Shown: positions 1 to 7,850, counted from the first letter of the stretch. The stretch is DNA of 21,445 bases from UBA2128 sp964534955 (GCA_964534955.1 CAZHRR010000029.1:1-21445), one strand, 5' to 3'. A program made the numbers and translations. The notes: generated from the letters alone by a model not told the origin.

Positions 1-1
1 T

Positions 2-679
2 AGTTATCTGCAAACCTACTTGGAAAGAGATGTTCATAATCTGGCTAATGTCGGAGACTTGAGGAGTTTTCAGCAATTTATACGACTATTGGCATCGAGG
101 TGTGCACAAATTTTAAATATGGCGAGTTTGGCCAACGATTTAGGGATAAGTGTCAATACGATAAAAAGATGGATTTCAATTCTAGAGGCGAGTCAAATCA
201 TTTTTCTTCTTCCAGCCTATTATCGAAATCTTGGAAAACGTATTGCGAAAAGTCCCAAAATTTATTTTCTGGATATTGGGTTAGTATGTTATTTAACTGG
301 TATTCAGACAGAAAGCCATCTATTGAATGGTCCCATGGCCGGAGCATTATTCGAAAATTTTATGATTCAAGAGGTCGTTAAACTCTATTATAACAATGGT
401 AGGAGAGCAAATATTTTTTATCTGCGAACGCATAATCAGCTTGAAATTGATCTGATCATCGAGAATCGCCTCGAAATATATCCTATTGAGATTAAATTAT
501 CAAAGACGCTCAATGTCGGCATGGCAAAATCCATTGAGCGATTCATGAAATTGTTTTCCGGTCTTATAATACATCAAGGTGTTATCGTTTCCCTATCAGA
601 CGAAACGATTCGTATTAGCAAAAATGTAACCTCATTATCCCCAGAGTTATTATTGGAGAAATTACAGGGCATGACTTAA
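2..679 (+). CDS. AAA-type ATPase with C-terminal DUF4143 domain, 3' part only
   Basis: This open frame runs in from the left edge, so the gene is truncated by the window. A TTG at 20 exists, but the frame is open to base 2 and reads SYLQTYLERDV, the characteristic lead-in to DUF4143, so 20 is not the real start. The N-terminal P-loop ATPase domain should lie upstream, outside the window. Visible parts are the helical/winged-helix segment (SLANDLGISVNTIKRWISIL), the conserved LPAYYRNLGKRIAKSPKIYF stretch, and a PD-(D/E)XK-like ending (LEIDLII then YPIEIKLSKT). In this family the C-terminal domain resembles a nuclease fold, but the cellular role is mostly unknown; such genes are common, often mobile or multicopy, and of uncertain physiology. 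The stop is TAA at 677-679. Family assignment is firm; function is not. Confidence 0.85.
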   Translation, partial: SYLQTYLERDVHNLANVGDLRSFQQFIRLLASRCAQILNMASLANDLGISVNTIKRWISILEASQIIFLLPAYYRNLGKRIAKSPKIYFLDIGLVCYLTGIQTESHLLNGPMAGALFENFMIQEVVKLYYNNGRRANIFYLRTHNQLEIDLIIENRLEIYPIEIKLSKTLNVGMAKSIERFMKLFSGLIIHQGVIVSLSDETIRISKNVTSLSPELLLEKLQGMT

Positions 680-680
680 T

Positions 681-818
681 ATGATCCTCCAAAGAAACGG
701 CGGACCGGTCGGCAAAACCATATCCCACTATCATATTCTCGAGAAACCCAGCCAAAAAGACGGCAGGCAAGTCGGCGAAGCCCGCCTGACCAATAGGCAG
801 AACAGTTACAATGGCTGA
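681..818 (+). pseudogene. Degenerate echo of a Ser/Thr kinase N-terminus
   Basis: A 45-codon frame from ATG 681 encodes GKTISHYHILEK at 711-746. This closely parallels GRTVSHYRILEK at the start of the kinase gene just downstream (811). The DNA differs at roughly a third of positions while the protein resemblance is kept, so this looks like an old paralogous kinase start rather than a recent duplication. After ILEK the similarity stops and the sequence becomes a CG-rich stretch with a CAGGC/GCCTG inverted repeat (766-787), instead of the expected glycine-rich loop. The frame overlaps the first codons of the real kinase. I read it as a remnant of a neighbouring or former kinase gene. An alternative, a short leader ORF, is possible but has no other support. 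Confidence 0.5.
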
Positions 819-2685
819 TCTTATTGGGAGAACAGTATCTCACTACCGAATCTTGGAGAAAGTCGGGCAGGGCGGCATGGGTGTCGTCTATAAAGCTGAA
901 GACACCAAGCTCAAACGCACGGTTGCCCTCAAGTTTCTCCCACACCACCTCCTTGCGAATGAAGAGGACAAAACCCGCTTCCTCCATGAAGCTCAGGCGG
1001 CTTCTGCCCTGAACCACCCGAACATTATGACGATCCATGAAATAGATGAGGTAGATGATCAGACCTTCATCGCCATGGAGCTGGTGGAGGGTGAGACGTT
1101 GAAAGACAAGGTGGAAAGGGGTCCGCTGAAGACTAAGGAAATTCTGAACATTGCCATTGCTGTGGCTGATGGACTCAAAGCAGCTCATGAGCAGGAGATT
1201 GTCCACCGGGACATCAAATCAGAGAATATTATGATTTCCAAGTCGGGATTGGTAAAGATCATGGACTTTGGTCTGGCGAAGCGGAAAGGGATGAGCAGGA
1301 TTACAAAGGTGGGCAGCACTCTTGGTACGTTGGCATATATGTCGCCGGAACAGGCTGAAGGATTAGAAGTGGATCGCCGTAGCGATCTATTTTCCTTTGG
1401 CGTGGTGCTGTACGAGATGGCAACAGGACAACTACCCTTCAAAGGTGAACACGATGCCGCTATACTTTACTCCATTGTGAACGAAGCTCCGCTACCAGTT
1501 ACTACTCTGAATCCTAACATTCCTCAGGAACTGGAACGGTTCATACACAAGGCTTTGGAGAAAGAGGCGGAAGATCGTTACCAACATGCTGATGACCTGG
1601 CAGCAGACCTGAAGAAGCTGAAGAAAGATCTGGAATCAGGGAGAACAACTATTACTACAACCCCCATTCCATCAACGAGAAAGCCCATCTGGCTTCAGCC
1701 TTTTTCTATATTGATGACTGTTGTGGTTGCAATTGTCATAATGTTTGTCGTAAAGAAGATTTTTGAAAAAGGGGATGAGAAGACCGTTGTAATAACCCAG
1801 CAAAAATCCATTGCCATTATGCCCTTTGAAAATCTCACTGGGGAAGAATCTTTCGACGTTTGGCAGAAGGGAATTCCCGAATTGCTTATCACTGCCCTTT
1901 CAACTTCAAAGAAATTATATGTTCTTGACAGTCAAACACTATTTGATGTTCTCGAAAGTATGGGTAAGGAAAAAACGGCTCAAGTTCTGCCATCTCTGGC
2001 AAGACAAGTTGCATCAAAAGTAAATGTGGAAACCGTAATCCTCGGAAACATTCTCAAGGCAGGTGAAAAGCTCCGCGTACAGGTAAAAATGCAGGATGCT
2101 GTGAGTGGAAAGGTGTTGAAATCTGAAATGGCAGATGGGGAAACTGAAGATGATCTTTTTGATATGACAAAGATACTTTCTGATCGAGTTAAGGATTATC
2201 TTGAAATCAAAGTGCTTGAACAGGATGTAGACTATGATACTCGTATCGCTTTCACTTCATCAGCAGAGGCTTATCGGCAATATGTTAAAGGGATAGACTC
2301 ATTCTATCTTTTGGATTATGAATCTGCTATAAAGTCACTAAGAAAAGCCGTGGAAATTGACACGAGCTTTGCAGCTGCTTATTTTGGGCTATATCTGGCT
2401 AATTTCAACCTGGGATATGTAGAACAGGCAAAGAAATACTTTAAAATGGCGGATAGGCACAAAAATAAAAGTCCGTACAAAGTTCAATTGATGGTAGGAA
2501 TTGGCAGAGGACAAGTTGATAAAAAACCTTTCGATGAAATTATATGGCTTAAGAAATATCTTGAGATTGATCCTCAAATACGCGTGGTGTGGTATGAGCT
2601 TGGGCGCGTATGGGCTTCCCTTAAACAATACGATAGAGCAGTTGAGCCATTGGAAAAGGCTGAAGCTCAGTTTTCAGTGGGGTAG
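811..2685 (+). CDS. Membrane Ser/Thr protein kinase with FlgO/TolB-like and TPR regions (N-terminal part of a frameshifted gene)
   Basis: Residues 12-280 form a Hanks-type kinase: glycine loop GQGGMGVV (19-26), ATP-binding Lys41 in VALKF, helix-C Glu60, catalytic HRDIKSEN (132-139, Asp134), DFG (152-154), and activation segment ending in GTLAYMSPEQ. All catalytic residues are present. A linker leads to one hydrophobic transmembrane segment at about 295-316, placing the kinase in the cytoplasm and the rest outside the membrane. Residues from about 331 (KSIAIMPFENLTG) resemble the FlgO/TolB-N-like domain usual in this architecture, and TPR helices start at about 485. The frame stops at TAG 2683-2685 in mid-TPR; the repeats continue in the next frame to 3280. 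Removing one T from the TTTT at 2671-2674 restores a continuous product of about 822 residues. The substrate is unknown; a PP2C phosphatase follows downstream. Confidence 0.88.
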   Translation: MADLIGRTVSHYRILEKVGQGGMGVVYKAEDTKLKRTVALKFLPHHLLANEEDKTRFLHEAQAASALNHPNIMTIHEIDEVDDQTFIAMELVEGETLKDKVERGPLKTKEILNIAIAVADGLKAAHEQEIVHRDIKSENIMISKSGLVKIMDFGLAKRKGMSRITKVGSTLGTLAYMSPEQAEGLEVDRRSDLFSFGVVLYEMATGQLPFKGEHDAAILYSIVNEAPLPVTTLNPNIPQELERFIHKALEKEAEDRYQHADDLAADLKKLKKDLESGRTTITTTPIPSTRKPIWLQPFSILMTVVVAIVIMFVVKKIFEKGDEKTVVITQQKSIAIMPFENLTGEESFDVWQKGIPELLITALSTSKKLYVLDSQTLFDVLESMGKEKTAQVLPSLARQVASKVNVETVILGNILKAGEKLRVQVKMQDAVSGKVLKSEMADGETEDDLFDMTKILSDRVKDYLEIKVLEQDVDYDTRIAFTSSAEAYRQYVKGIDSFYLLDYESAIKSLRKAVEIDTSFAAAYFGLYLANFNLGYVEQAKKYFKMADRHKNKSPYKVQLMVGIGRGQVDKKPFDEIIWLKKYLEIDPQIRVVWYELGRVWASLKQYDRAVEPLEKAEAQFSVG

Positions 2686-3280
2686 TGGTTGGAAATGGGT
2701 GCATGTCTACACAATTCTTGGGAATGCATATCACGAATTGGATGAGCACGACAAGGAAATAGAAGTATATGAAAAGGGATTAACTGTTTTGCCAGATCAC
2801 CCAAGTATTATTCGCCGTCTTGCTATTGAATACATTACAAGAGGCAATACAGCTCAGGCTAATATCTATCTTAAGAAATATGAGTCAAAGCGAGAAGAGC
2901 AAGGTTGGCCACAATCGCGAATTATGCGGAGTTTGGGTTATATCTACCAGTCTGCTGATAAACTCAAGAATGCAGAAGAATTCTTTAGAAGTGCCTTGGA
3001 TATGGAGCCTGAGCAAGTTGGTACTTTGAATAGTTTAGCCTATTTACTTATCGATCATGATATCAATGTGGATGAAGGAATAGAACTCATCCAACATGCT
3101 CTGGAGATAGACCCTGACGAACCTGAATATTTGGATACAAAGGGCTGGGGTTACTATAAACAGGGCAAGTATCAGGAAGCAGTTGAAATTTTGCAAAGAG
3201 CTTGGAATGAGAATCCGTATTATGATCATAATATTCTCCAACATCTCGAAGAGGCAAAAGCTGCCCTTGCTCAACAGTGA
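2675..3280 (+). CDS. C-terminal TPR segment of the frameshifted kinase
   Basis: This frame, +1 relative to the kinase, encodes the rest of the TPR domain: an opening WGSGWKWVHVYTILGNAY, then repeats such as ILGNAYHELDEHDKEIEVYE, RSLGYIYQSADKLKNAEEFF and YYKQGKYQEAVEILQRAW, ending in TGA 3278-3280. The open frame extends upstream to 2501, but that part overlaps the kinase frame and is not TPR-like. There is no convincing ribosome binding site or start at the junction, so independent translation is unlikely. It belongs to the kinase above, split either by a sequencing or assembly error in a homopolymer or by a real mutation. TPRs in this family probably mediate protein-protein contacts that tune the kinase. 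Confidence 0.8.
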   Translation, partial: QWGSGWKWVHVYTILGNAYHELDEHDKEIEVYEKGLTVLPDHPSIIRRLAIEYITRGNTAQANIYLKKYESKREEQGWPQSRIMRSLGYIYQSADKLKNAEEFFRSALDMEPEQVGTLNSLAYLLIDHDINVDEGIELIQHALEIDPDEPEYLDTKGWGYYKQGKYQEAVEILQRAWNENPYYDHNILQHLEEAKAALAQQ

Positions 3281-3347
3281 AAAAGAAGGTGCAATGTACT
3301 TTCCCGAGGGATCCTTTAGAAAAAGTGTGCGGCACCTAAGATATTGA

Positions 3348-4076
3348 ATGAAGCTCTCATATTCCAGCAAATCTGACATCGGTCTCATCAGGAAGGTAAA
3401 CCAGGATCGATGGACGCATGTCAATTGCGATTGGGGTGACCTGTTTGTGGTAGCGGATGGCTTGGGTCATAAAGACGGTGGTCAGTTTGCCAGTCAGACA
3501 GTTGTGGACATACTTAAAGAGAAATTCTCTAAGAAAGATCCGGGTGTGGTACCTGATTTCCTCCGGAAGACCATAGAAGATTCTAATACCGTTATTCACC
3601 ATCGGAAACTGAGCGAGTACAGCAATGCGATGATGGGGTCAACATGTGTCGCGTTGGTGATTAAAGGGAATAATGCCTACATCGCACATGTGGGGGACAG
3701 CCGGATTTATCACCTGCACGGCAGCGATATGACGCAACTAACTAAAGATCACTCTTTGGTCCAAAGGATGGTAGATGATGGATTGATTTCCCAAGAGCAA
3801 GCTGAGAAACATCCCAACAAGAATGTGTTGAAGGAAGCCATAGGATCCGAGTTAAAGGTGAATGTAGAGGTTAGGCAAGAACCCCTTAAGCTAACTTCTG
3901 GGGATAAATTTCTACTCTGCACTGACGGGCTGTGGGGATTGATATCTCATGATGATCTACATAACATATTAGCAAATGAAAAACCCAGTGCTGCAACAAA
4001 CAGATTTATCGGTCTTGCCAAACAAAACGGCGGGTCAGACAACATCACAGTCCAAGTAATTCATCTTGAAGAATGA
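3348..4076 (+). CDS. PP2C-family Ser/Thr protein phosphatase
   Basis: A complete 242-residue single-domain PPM phosphatase. The metal-binding and catalytic signature is intact: SDIGLIRKVNQDR (Asp20), VVADGLGH (Asp37-Gly38), HVGDSRIYHL, LTKDHSL, LLCTDGLWGL (Asp193) and GGSDNIT (Asp231). There is no signal peptide or membrane segment, so it acts in the cytoplasm, the same side as the kinase domain encoded upstream. It starts 67 bp after the kinase gene on the same strand. The pairing of a Hanks kinase with PP2C, as in PrkC/PrpC or PknB/PstP, suggests it dephosphorylates the kinase or its targets; that is inference from context. The ribosome binding site is weak, and the chosen ATG begins the conserved beta strand, so little N-terminal sequence is missing. 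Confidence 0.9.
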   Translation: MKLSYSSKSDIGLIRKVNQDRWTHVNCDWGDLFVVADGLGHKDGGQFASQTVVDILKEKFSKKDPGVVPDFLRKTIEDSNTVIHHRKLSEYSNAMMGSTCVALVIKGNNAYIAHVGDSRIYHLHGSDMTQLTKDHSLVQRMVDDGLISQEQAEKHPNKNVLKEAIGSELKVNVEVRQEPLKLTSGDKFLLCTDGLWGLISHDDLHNILANEKPSAATNRFIGLAKQNGGSDNITVQVIHLEE

Positions 4077-4150
4077 GAACATGAAAATGATGAAAGGGTA
4101 TCTCTTGAAAAAACTCTCTCCCCAGATTTTTCCACAGCGACTGTTTCTTT

Positions 4151-4198
4151 TGCTCCGAAGGAGCTCCTGTGACCCGGAGGGTCGCCTGTGGAGGAGCA
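4151..4198 (+). repeat. Cluster of nested short palindromes
   Basis: In the spacer after the PP2C gene, two perfect 5-bp hairpins with 3-nt loops sit 6 bp apart: GCTCC-GAA-GGAGC (4152-4164) and GACCC-GGA-GGGTC (4171-4183). They lie inside a wider inverted repeat, GCTCCT (4163-4168) against AGGAGC (4192-4197). The stretch is much more GC-rich than its surroundings. No T-run follows, so it does not look like a standard terminator. It resembles a REP-type intergenic element; copy number in the genome cannot be judged from here. Confidence 0.6.
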
Positions 4199-4202
4199 GC
4201 CG

Positions 4203-4223
4203 TTTTCTTTGCGTCAAAGAAAA
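4203..4223. repeat. Perfect 9-bp inverted repeat
   Basis: TTTTCTTTG (4203-4211) is an exact reverse complement of CAAAGAAAA (4215-4223) with a 3-nt CGT loop. It directly follows the GC-rich palindrome cluster, and the two probably form one composite intergenic element. It could fold as an RNA hairpin in either direction, but it has no separate U-tract beyond the stem, so a terminator role is only possible. Confidence 0.6.
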
Positions 4224-4342
4224 TGGCGAAAGATAAAACACTACATGCTTAGAGTTTTTTCTTCGGAACATAAAAAACACCAATTATTTAACCACTTAAA
4301 TGTGTGATGAACCGTCATTATTAATCATCTAAAGGGTAAAAA

Positions 4343-5251
4343 ATGAGCAAAGGAAGTATAAATCTTTTAAAACAAGAACTGGAAAATTTTCAAAGAATAG
4401 CTAAAGTGTTAATTCCTCCTCCGGGAGAAATTCCTCAACTCAAAAATATTGACATTTACGGTGAATCCTTTCCATTAAATGGTGCAGTAGGAGGGGATCA
4501 TATTATTTATGTCGATTTCAATCAAAGATTTGACCTTGAATCAAGAATCAAAAAAGCACAAGATGCTGGCAGGGAAGATATCGAAGAAAATCTCATTTTT
4601 AACAAAACTCGGGCTGGATTATTGATTGCAGATGTAGCGGGACATAATATTACTGATGCCTTTTTAGCGGGTAGACTGCATGATGCTTTTTTTACAGGTA
4701 TTTTATATGAATTAGATACCTACGGTGAAATAACGACAAGACTATTTGAAACACTAAATACTAGATTCCATAAATCATCAAGTATTGACAAATATTTAAC
4801 GATGATTTATGGTGAAATATCTGAGAATGGGAAATTCAGATTCATTACCTTAGGACATCCTCCTCCAATCGTTTTTTCATATAAATATGATAAAATAGTA
4901 GGACTTCGAAAAGGGAGACTTCTCACATTTCCTCCGCTTGGTATGTTTCCATCCAAATCGGATATAGATAAAAAACGTCATTTTAGTCACATAGGCTATA
5001 AGGAAAATTATACTATTAATGAGATAAATTTAATGGCTGCGGGTGATATCATGTTATTATATACAGATGGCTTGTCCGAACATCATAATAAAAATGAAGA
5101 GTCCTATTTTGAAACAGTTGAAACAACTTTAATAAAAATCAAACAACTTCCTGCTCAAGAAATTTTTCATAAGATCATGGAAGATCTACGTGGGTTCAGC
5201 CCTCCAACAGATGATGTCAGTTTTATAGTCATAAAGAAAAAGTTAAATTAA
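4343..5251 (+). CDS. SpoIIE/RsbU-type PP2C protein phosphatase
   Basis: A 302-residue protein with PPM phosphatase motifs in SpoIIE order: GAVGGDH (47-53), LIADVAGHN (94-102), ITLGHPPP, LLYTDGLSEHH (about 238-248) and TDDVSFIV (289-296). The first 25 residues form an amphipathic helix (LLKQELENFQRIAKVLIPPP), the usual lead-in of this family. There is no attached sensor domain (PAS, GAF, HAMP or response regulator), so input must come from a partner. Family members dephosphorylate anti-anti-sigma (STAS) proteins; no STAS protein or anti-sigma kinase is visible here. The start ATG is preceded by TAAAGGGT. The gene is clearly more AT-rich than the kinase and PP2C genes and is flanked on both sides by palindromic spacers, which may point to separate acquisition. 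Confidence 0.85.
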   Translation: MSKGSINLLKQELENFQRIAKVLIPPPGEIPQLKNIDIYGESFPLNGAVGGDHIIYVDFNQRFDLESRIKKAQDAGREDIEENLIFNKTRAGLLIADVAGHNITDAFLAGRLHDAFFTGILYELDTYGEITTRLFETLNTRFHKSSSIDKYLTMIYGEISENGKFRFITLGHPPPIVFSYKYDKIVGLRKGRLLTFPPLGMFPSKSDIDKKRHFSHIGYKENYTINEINLMAAGDIMLLYTDGLSEHHNKNEESYFETVETTLIKIKQLPAQEIFHKIMEDLRGFSPPTDDVSFIVIKKKLN

Positions 5252-5442
5252 AGTGGATGGGCGATGTTCATGAAGTATTTTCCCAATATTGTTATTAAAT
5301 GGGTTGAAAAATAAACTGGAAAGAAAAAAGCGGCATTAGCGCGGGACTAACCCCTATGCATGGCTGCTGATGGTGATTATCAACTGAGAGTTAACATGAA
5401 ATTCAGGATACGGTAAAAGAAAATATGGATTTCAAGAATAAT

Positions 5443-5640
5443 TGGGCTAAAGCCCAGGTTTGTTGTTATCTGGTAATCCCCACCTTGAAAGGTGGGGTAA
5501 TTAGAATATGGCTGAAACCCGTTCTTTAGATAGTCTATTAACCCTCAACTTGAAAGTTAGGGTAATTAATAGGGTTACAAAATACTTACCCCAGCATTTA
5601 TGCTGGGGATTGGAGGCAACTCAAGGAAGGACTTTAGTTC
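5443..5640 (+). repeat. Array of REP-like palindromes
   Basis: The 405-bp spacer after the SpoIIE-type gene holds at least four hairpins in about 170 bp: TGGGCT/AGCCCA (5443-5456); CCCCACCT-TGAA-AGGTGGGG (5478-5497); a related ACCCT(C)AACT-TGAA-AGTT-AGGGT with one bulge (5541-5563); and CCCCAGCA-TTTA-TGCTGGGG (5589-5608). The second and third share the TGAA loop and flanking TAATTA-type words, so they are diverged copies of one unit. A weaker GGAC/GTTCC dyad follows near 5629-5641. Such arrays are typical of REP elements mobilised in trans by RAYT (Y1-type) transposases; none is in the window. The rest of the spacer (5252-5442) shows nothing I can name. Confidence 0.65.
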
Positions 5641-5656
5641 CAATAAAAGAAACTGA

Positions 5657-5842
5657 ATGTTAGACCAAGAAACAAGAAGACGTATAGACACCTGCCGTGA
5701 TATTCTGGTCGGGAAACTTACCAACCTATTTTCTCAAGTGGATCAAATCACCATCGCACTGATTTACAAATTCATGGTTCATATGGACAGAGATGCGGTA
5801 GACGTTCTTGAAGGTAAACCGTCTTTCTTTACTGAAAAATAA
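5657..5842 (+). pseudogene. Remnant of type I restriction-modification methylase (HsdM-like) N-terminus
   Basis: The 61-codon frame reads TCRDILVGKL, then QVDQITIALIYKFMVHMDRD and GKPSFFTEK. This matches the conserved first 60 residues of the N-6 adenine methylase subunit of type I systems, where the pattern is ARDILVGKxPDP-QVEQIT-ALIYKFMDDMD-GGKxSFFTG. The usual protein is 500 or more residues; here the frame stops at TAA right after SFFTEK, and I find no methylase catalytic motif (NPPF/Y) downstream. The start ATG has only a weak upstream purine run. I interpret it as a decayed fragment left after deletion. Expression as a mini-protein is conceivable but unsupported. Confidence 0.6.
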
Positions 5843-5953
5843 TAAAAGTTAAGGTCCCGTTTGCTTATATATAGAAACAATCCCTTATCCCACAAACGAG
5901 GAGTTACTTGTGTAGTAATTTTAGAACAATATCGAATATATTCTATGAATTGT

Positions 5954-5982
5954 AATTGGTATTTTGTTGGTGTCTACCAATT
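5954..5982. repeat. 8-bp inverted repeat in spacer
   Basis: AATTGGTA (5954-5961) and TACCAATT (5975-5982) are exact reverse complements separated by 13 nt. The dyad lies in the 472-bp spacer between the methylase remnant and the aldehyde dehydrogenase gene, about 330 bp upstream of the latter. It could be an operator-like site or a simple hairpin; nothing else in 5843-6020 is recognisable. Confidence 0.3.
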
Positions 5983-6020
5983 GACGGGTAGAGATGAGTT
6001 TAATTGAGATATTATCGGCT

Positions 6021-6245
6021 GCTCCCCAGCACCTCAGTTCCTCCGCTTCTTTTCCCTTCACTTTATACTTCTCACTTCTTCCTTCTTACTTTTTAATTTT
6101 TCCCTTTCTCCTCTACTCCTAATCACCCCAGCTCCCCAACACTCGTGCTCATTCTCACTTTCTACTTCTTACTTTTTCCTTCTCACTTCTTACTTTATCA
6201 GTTTCCAATTCCCCTTGAAATTCCCTCAGTTCCCCTCTAAATTTC
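6021..6245. repeat. Polypyrimidine low-complexity tract
   Basis: For about 225 bp the + strand is overwhelmingly C and T; in the counted stretch 6041-6240 about one base in five is a purine, and 6041-6120 has about 11%. Imperfect repeats of words such as CTTCTCACTTCTT and TTCTTACTTTTT recur several times, so the tract grew by slippage or repeat expansion. No frame codes through it on either strand. It ends about 70 bp before the aldehyde dehydrogenase start. Homopurine-homopyrimidine DNA can adopt triplex structures, but any function here is speculation. Confidence 0.65.
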
Positions 6246-6314
6246 GCCGCCGTTTTGAGAACACTATTTTACTATCTGAACTAACATAGGAGCCTGCTTT
6301 ATCAGGAATCAATC

Positions 6315-7841
6315 ATGAGTTTATTAGACAATCTGGGGATTAAAGATATTAACTCCGGGGCATGTACCGGACCGGACGGCTGGCTCAGCACTGAAGGCGG
6401 TAAAATACTCGAATCTGTAAATCCAACTACCGGAGAAGTCATCGCCAGTGTCACTCAGTGCTCGGAAGATAATTATGAGACGGTCATAACAACTTCCACG
6501 AAAGCATTTGAGGAGTGGCGGATGGTGCCTGCTCCCGTACGTGGACAATTGGTGCGTCAAATCGCTGATCGACTGAGAGAACAGAAGGATGATCTCGGAA
6601 GTCTTGTATCGCTGGAAATGGGGAAAATCAAGCAGGAAGGCGATGGTGAAGTTCAGGAGATGATTGACATTGCTGACTTTGCCGTGGGACTTTCCCGGCA
6701 GCTTTATGGACTCTCCATGCACTCCGAAAGATACCAACACAGGATGTATGAACAGTGGCATCCGCTGGGTCCTGTGGGCGTCATCACAGCTTTTAACTTT
6801 CCGGTGGCCGTCTGGTCATGGAATGCACTCATTGCCGCTGTCTGTGGAGATACTACTATCTGGAAACCTTCATCCAGCGCTCCCCTCTGCGGAATAGCTG
6901 TGCAAAACATCTGCAACGAGGTCCTGTCAGAATCAGGTCATCCACCCATTTTCGGGCTCATTATCGGCAGCGGCAGAACGGTGGGAGACAGGATGGTACG
7001 GGACAGCAGAGTCCCGCTCATATCCTTCACCGGCTCTACACCCATGGGGAAGAGGATTGGCGGTATTGTAGGGGAGCGTCTGGGGAGTACCATTCTTGAA
7101 CTGGGCGGAAATAACGCCATTATCGTTGATGAAGATGCTGATCTCAGTTTGGCTATCCCTGCAATTCTCTTCGGAGCTGTTGGAACTGCTGGCCAGAGAT
7201 GTACATCTACTAGACGTGTCTTTGTGCAAAAAAGTGCTTTCAAAAAGGTAGCGGATGCTCTCAAATCTGCTTACGAACAAGTATCTATCGGAAATCCGCT
7301 GGAAGATGGAACACTTATGGGACCGCTTGTAAATCAGGGAGCCGTTGAGGACTTCTCTGCTGCACTGGAAAGAATCCGGGATAAGGGAGGTGAAATACTC
7401 TACGGGGCAAACGTGAAAGATGGTCCCGGATTCTTTGTGGAACCGACTATTGTGAAGGCCGAGAATTCCTGGGATATAGTACAGGAAGAGACTTTTGCTC
7501 CAATCCTTTATTTAATCGAATATGATGATATAGAAGATGCCATAGAAAAGCACAATGCTGTGCCGCAAGGACTGTCCAGCTCAATGTTTACCAATAATCT
7601 CCTCAATGCCGAGAAATTCCTTTCTCCAGCTGGAAGTGACTGCGGTATAGCAAATATTAACATCGGCACATCGGGAGCAGAAATCGGAGGAGCATTTGGC
7701 GGCGAGAAGGAGACAGGCGGAGGTCGCGAATCGGGCTCAGATGCCTGGAAAGCCTACATGCGCCGGCAGACCAATACTATCAATTGGAGCGGCAAAATGG
7801 AGCTGGCTCAAGGTATTACTTTTGGTGATTTCAGCGAATAG
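6315..7841 (+). CDS. ALDH7-family aldehyde dehydrogenase, probable 2-aminoadipate 6-semialdehyde dehydrogenase
   Basis: A full-length 508-residue NAD(P)-dependent aldehyde dehydrogenase. Catalytic Cys296 lies in GQRCTS and general base Glu262 in LELGGNN, with the 34-residue spacing of the superfamily. Cofactor motifs WKPSSSAPL and FTGSTPMGKRIG are present, and the C-terminal part shows the GGAFGGEKETGGGRESGSDAW region typical of the antiquitin (ALDH7) group. It lies 9 bp upstream of lysine 6-aminotransferase, which makes 2-aminoadipate 6-semialdehyde (in equilibrium with piperideine-6-carboxylate). Its likely role is therefore oxidation of that aldehyde to L-2-aminoadipate in lysine catabolism. 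The substrate assignment rests on family plus neighbour. The start ATG has an AGGA about 8 nt upstream. Cytoplasmic; no signal peptide. Confidence 0.9.
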   Translation: MSLLDNLGIKDINSGACTGPDGWLSTEGGKILESVNPTTGEVIASVTQCSEDNYETVITTSTKAFEEWRMVPAPVRGQLVRQIADRLREQKDDLGSLVSLEMGKIKQEGDGEVQEMIDIADFAVGLSRQLYGLSMHSERYQHRMYEQWHPLGPVGVITAFNFPVAVWSWNALIAAVCGDTTIWKPSSSAPLCGIAVQNICNEVLSESGHPPIFGLIIGSGRTVGDRMVRDSRVPLISFTGSTPMGKRIGGIVGERLGSTILELGGNNAIIVDEDADLSLAIPAILFGAVGTAGQRCTSTRRVFVQKSAFKKVADALKSAYEQVSIGNPLEDGTLMGPLVNQGAVEDFSAALERIRDKGGEILYGANVKDGPGFFVEPTIVKAENSWDIVQEETFAPILYLIEYDDIEDAIEKHNAVPQGLSSSMFTNNLLNAEKFLSPAGSDCGIANINIGTSGAEIGGAFGGEKETGGGRESGSDAWKAYMRRQTNTINWSGKMELAQGITFGDFSE

Positions 7842-7850
7842 GAGTTAACA

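Noticed and set aside
676..1206. 176-codon minus-strand frame opposite the kinase
   Set aside because: It lies antisense to the highly conserved kinase catalytic core and shows no recognisable domain.
6933..7280. Minus-strand frames opposite the aldehyde dehydrogenase
   Set aside because: These are shadows of a GC-richer gene with intact ALDH motifs on the plus strand; no ribosome binding site or domain.
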